This document shows positions 14,624 to 16,771 of a stretch of 16,771 bases of DNA, one piece after another. This stretch comes from Clostridia bacterium (lineage in GTDB: Bacteria > Bacillota > Clostridia > Christensenellales > Borkfalkiaceae): NCBI GenBank assembly GCA_900770685.1, contig CAAGLC010000024.1:1-16771 (forward strand), in the 5' to 3' direction. The notes under the pieces were generated by a model. The model saw nothing but the letters and a program-made list of their open reading frames with translations. It did not search any database and had not been told where the DNA came from. The number at the start of each line of letters is the position of its first letter. Position 1 is the first letter of the stretch. A program made the position numbers and the translations under genes.

Positions 14624-14661
14624 CTTTTTTGTGTTAAAAACTTTTTTACGTGAAATTCTTT

Positions 14662-14690
14662 TTGAAATATAAATACGCTTGTGATATAAT
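14662..14690 (+). promoter_or_regulatory. Promoter of the AEC-family carrier gene
   Basis: TTGAAA (14662-14667), 17 nt and TATAAT (14685-14690) with an extended TG motif, about 32 nt before the ATG. Confidence 0.8.
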
Positions 14691-14722
14691 CTTCTTAATC
14701 TTACTTTAAGGGTGTTATATTT

Positions 14723-15679
14723 ATGGATGCTTTTTGGTCAATGATAACTAATGTTTTAATTTTCGTCGCACTTGCGCTACCAGGCTATATTTTAGTGAAA
14801 ACGAAATTACTTAAAACCAACGAGAGTGGCGCGCTCTCCAAATTATTAACTTACGTAGGTATGCCTTTCTTGATTTTATCAAGCACTTTAGGTATTAAAT
14901 TTGAGCAAAATTTTATTCTTATCGCGCTTCTTTCAGCGGTATCATGCCTCGTTTTAACAATATTAATTTTCTTCATAAGCTCACTTTTAACGATAAAAGA
15001 AAAGGACGATAAAAAATGTGGGATGATGCGCTTTGCAATGACCTTCTCCAACAACGGATTCTTAGGAATACCCCTTGCTATGGCGGTATTCGGCGCAAAC
15101 TCACTTATAGTTTCTATAGTTGTTATTCTTAACATTTTGAATAATGTTCTTATCTTTACTTTAGGTATTGCCCTTGTTTCAGGGGACAAAAGCAAGATTA
15201 GCTTCAAAAAAGCCTTTTTAAACCCCGTTCTTATAGCCTTTATTCTAGGACTTATACTTAATCTTACTGGAATTACAAAGGTAATACCACAAGTTTGTAC
15301 GTTTTCAGACCATCTAAAAAATCTCGTTACTCCGATTTCAATGATAGTTTTAGGCATTAAACTTGCAGAAGTACCTATTGGCTCGCTTTTTACTTCAAAA
15401 GATTGCTATTACGTAAGCGTAGTCAAACTAATCTTCGTTCCAGTATTAGCAGTGCTTTTGGGTTTTGCTCTTAAGCTATTATTTAATCTAGGCGACGAAA
15501 TTATTATGGGTTTCTTCATCGGCTTTGCTATGCCGACTGCTGGTCTTGCTTCAACCTTTGCCGACCAGTTTAACGGCGACACAAAGAATTCAGTCGTCTA
15601 TACTCTTGGAAGTACAATTTTCTCGATATTAACAATTTCTATTTTGTATTTTCTACTGAATTTAATCATAGTCGTTTAG
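14723..15679 (+). CDS. AEC family (auxin efflux carrier-like) transporter
   Basis: This 318-aa membrane protein has about ten hydrophobic segments in two five-segment halves, the AEC/BART layout used by bacterial malate, malonate and other organic-acid carriers. Typical AEC text includes LPGYILVKTKLL with SGALSKLLTYVGMPFLI early, the central FAMTFSNNGFLGIPLAMAVFG, and near the end IGFAMPTAGLASTFADQF. AAGGG lies upstream of the ATG at 14723, and the length is normal for the family. It forms a divergent pair with the AspT-like carrier; the two promoters are back to back within 170 nt, so shared control is possible. The substrate and direction of transport cannot be predicted, and the plant auxin name carries no functional weight here. 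Confidence 0.9.
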   Translation: MDAFWSMITNVLIFVALALPGYILVKTKLLKTNESGALSKLLTYVGMPFLILSSTLGIKFEQNFILIALLSAVSCLVLTILIFFISSLLTIKEKDDKKCGMMRFAMTFSNNGFLGIPLAMAVFGANSLIVSIVVILNILNNVLIFTLGIALVSGDKSKISFKKAFLNPVLIAFILGLILNLTGITKVIPQVCTFSDHLKNLVTPISMIVLGIKLAEVPIGSLFTSKDCYYVSVVKLIFVPVLAVLLGFALKLLFNLGDEIIMGFFIGFAMPTAGLASTFADQFNGDTKNSVVYTLGSTIFSILTISILYFLLNLIIVV

Positions 15680-15709
15680 TAAAAATTTATTTGAAACGTA
15701 GTTAAAAAC

Positions 15710-15740
15710 AAAGAGCGTTAGTAGTTTACTAACGCTCTTT
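15710..15740. terminator. Terminator between the AEC carrier and the dehydratase
   Basis: A 14-bp perfect stem (AAAGAGCGTTAGTA and its complement) with a 3-nt loop is followed by T-rich runs on both strands (TTTTAATTTT rightward, TTTGTTTTT leftward). It probably serves both convergent genes. Confidence 0.85.
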
Positions 15741-15803
15741 TAATTTTATACGATTTAATGATTTTCGTTTGCCTATCGCCTTATAACGACACCATCACAA
15801 ACG

Positions 15804-16771
15804 TTACTTGTCAATCTTCCAGGAAAGTGGCGCGCAAGGATGTTTTTTTGTAAGGTCGTCTGCAAGTTCAACGCCCCAACCGGGTTTATCTGGGATTTCC
15901 ATATAACCGTCCTTTAACTTAAATTTATACTCACCCATACAATCTAACGCCATATTAAAGGTTTTCGGCGGGAAGGTTTCCATAATTAAAAAGTTAGGAA
16001 TTACCGCCGCCATATGCAAACTTGCCGCAATATTAATAACGCTTACAGGAACGTGTGGAACTACGTACGCGTGATGCGCTTCTGCAAGAGCGCAAACTTT
16101 CATACAACCGGTAAAGCCTCCGAGCGTGCAAACGTCCGGCCTTGCAATTCGCATACCTGCGTTTAGCATCATTTCAAACTCTTGGATGCTTATGCATCTT
16201 TCACCTGCGGCAATCGGAACTACCGTTTTTGCGGTGAAATCTTTTAACGTCTCTACGTTTTCCGAACGAATAGGATCTTCAAAGAACAATATGTTTAGTT
16301 TTTCTAACGACTTACAAAGCATTAACGACTCGTCGCCGTTTAGTTCTCTATGAATTTCGATAGCGATATCAATTTCGTCTCCGAGCAATTCTCTAGCAAA
16401 CGCAACTCTATTATACATAGTTGCTAAACGCTTTGCCGAAGACCAACCTTCCATATCTCTACAAGGATTTAATCTAACGGCAGTAAAACCTTCTTCTTTG
16501 GCTTTTAAGAGTAAGTCTTTATACGCTTCTTGGTCGTTAGTAGGCGTAACGTGTCGCCATACGCGAATTTTATTTCTATATTTACCACCAACTAAGTCGT
16601 AAACCGGTACTCCCAACGCCTTTCCTTTTATATCCCACAAAGCAAGGTCTATCGCAGAGATTGCGCTTTGTATGTTCATACCCTTAAATTGATGTTGCTC
16701 GTATAACCTTTCGTTAATCAAACTGATTCTATTAACGTCTTGTCCTAGGAGAACGGGTTCTAAACTTTTAA
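15804..16771 (-). CDS. Enolase-superfamily sugar-acid dehydratase (galactonate dehydratase-like), 5' end outside window
   Basis: The frame is open to the right edge of the window, so the N-terminal capping domain is only partly visible; the visible part starts with LEPVLLGQDVNRISLINERLYEQ. It belongs to the mandelate racemase/muconate lactonizing group, close to D-galactonate-type dehydratases: ISAIDLALWDIKGKALGVPVYDLVGGKYR, FFEDPI, IAAGERCIS, RPDVCTLGGFTG and VVPHVPVS. Metal ligands would be the Glu of EIH, Glu of FFEDP and Glu of GERC; catalytic His residues are in EIH and VPHVP. The first ligand is Glu where DgoD-type enzymes have Asp (D-x-H). These enzymes dehydrate aldonic acids to 2-keto-3-deoxy acids in the cytoplasm. 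Galactonate, gluconate, mannonate and fuconate are all possible. A TTG at 16721 is internal, not the start. Confidence 0.88.
   Translation of the reverse strand, partial: KSLEPVLLGQDVNRISLINERLYEQHQFKGMNIQSAISAIDLALWDIKGKALGVPVYDLVGGKYRNKIRVWRHVTPTNDQEAYKDLLLKAKEEGFTAVRLNPCRDMEGWSSAKRLATMYNRVAFARELLGDEIDIAIEIHRELNGDESLMLCKSLEKLNILFFEDPIRSENVETLKDFTAKTVVPIAAGERCISIQEFEMMLNAGMRIARPDVCTLGGFTGCMKVCALAEAHHAYVVPHVPVSVINIAASLHMAAVIPNFLIMETFPPKTFNMALDCMGEYKFKLKDGYMEIPDKPGWGVELADDLTKKHPCAPLSWKIDK

Noticed and set aside
14851..15357. Minus-strand open frame of 168 codons opposite the AEC carrier.
   Set aside because: It lies fully within a well recognised membrane carrier and has no independent features.
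1..16771. CRISPR arrays, insertion sequences with transposases, and rRNA genes.
   Set aside because: No regularly spaced repeats, transposase text or rRNA sequence was seen anywhere in the window.

Overview
The window looks like chromosomal DNA from a low-GC Gram-positive bacterium of the Bacillota (Clostridia-like, possibly an uncultured gut lineage). The evidence is AT-rich spacers, AGGAGG-type ribosome sites, many TTGACA/TATAAT-type promoters with 17-nt spacers, strong stem plus T-run terminators, a tRNA-Met close to Bacillus elongator tRNA-Met, and gene content (GH2 glycosidase, GPH transporter, mannonate dehydratase, AzgA-type purine permease, MgtE). No species can be named from the sequence alone.

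Left region (1-4892): a sugar-acid/glycoside locus. A GH2 glycosidase is followed after 13 nt by the 5' part of mannonate dehydratase uxuA, both leftward. A GPH-family transporter is divergent from them. The two divergent promoters share the same 8-mer and 10-mer at the same 16-nt spacing. The simplest reading is uptake of a beta-glucuronide, intracellular cleavage, and entry of glucuronate into the mannonate branch, although GH2 specificity is not proven.

Middle region (4893-7497): the accessory part. A 13-bp copy of the tRNA-Glu 3' end lies at 4996-5008, about 2.4 kb from the genuine tRNA-Glu 3' end at 7422-7434. Between them are a short relic of a tyrosine-recombinase C-terminus, several inverted repeats, and an overlapping toxin-antitoxin-like pair: a DUF3990/ADP-ribosyltransferase-like protein and an XRE-type HTH protein. 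The pair's promoter carries a palindrome between -35 and -10. The pair has visibly fewer CG dinucleotides than its neighbours. I read this as the worn remnant of an integrative element at a tRNA gene.

Right region (7498-16771): ordinary chromosome. It holds a tRNA-Met/tRNA-Glu operon, an OmpR-type response regulator with an overlapping histidine kinase, the Mg2+ channel MgtE with an unusual leader, an AzgA/PbuG-like NCS2 purine permease, an AspT/YidE-like carrier divergent from an AEC-family carrier, and at the right edge a partial enolase-superfamily sugar-acid dehydratase. Most units are single genes bounded by clear terminators, so the right half is a run of independent transport units rather than one pathway. 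The dehydratase at the right edge resembles the left locus in theme (sugar acids), but about 11 kb of unrelated genes separate them.
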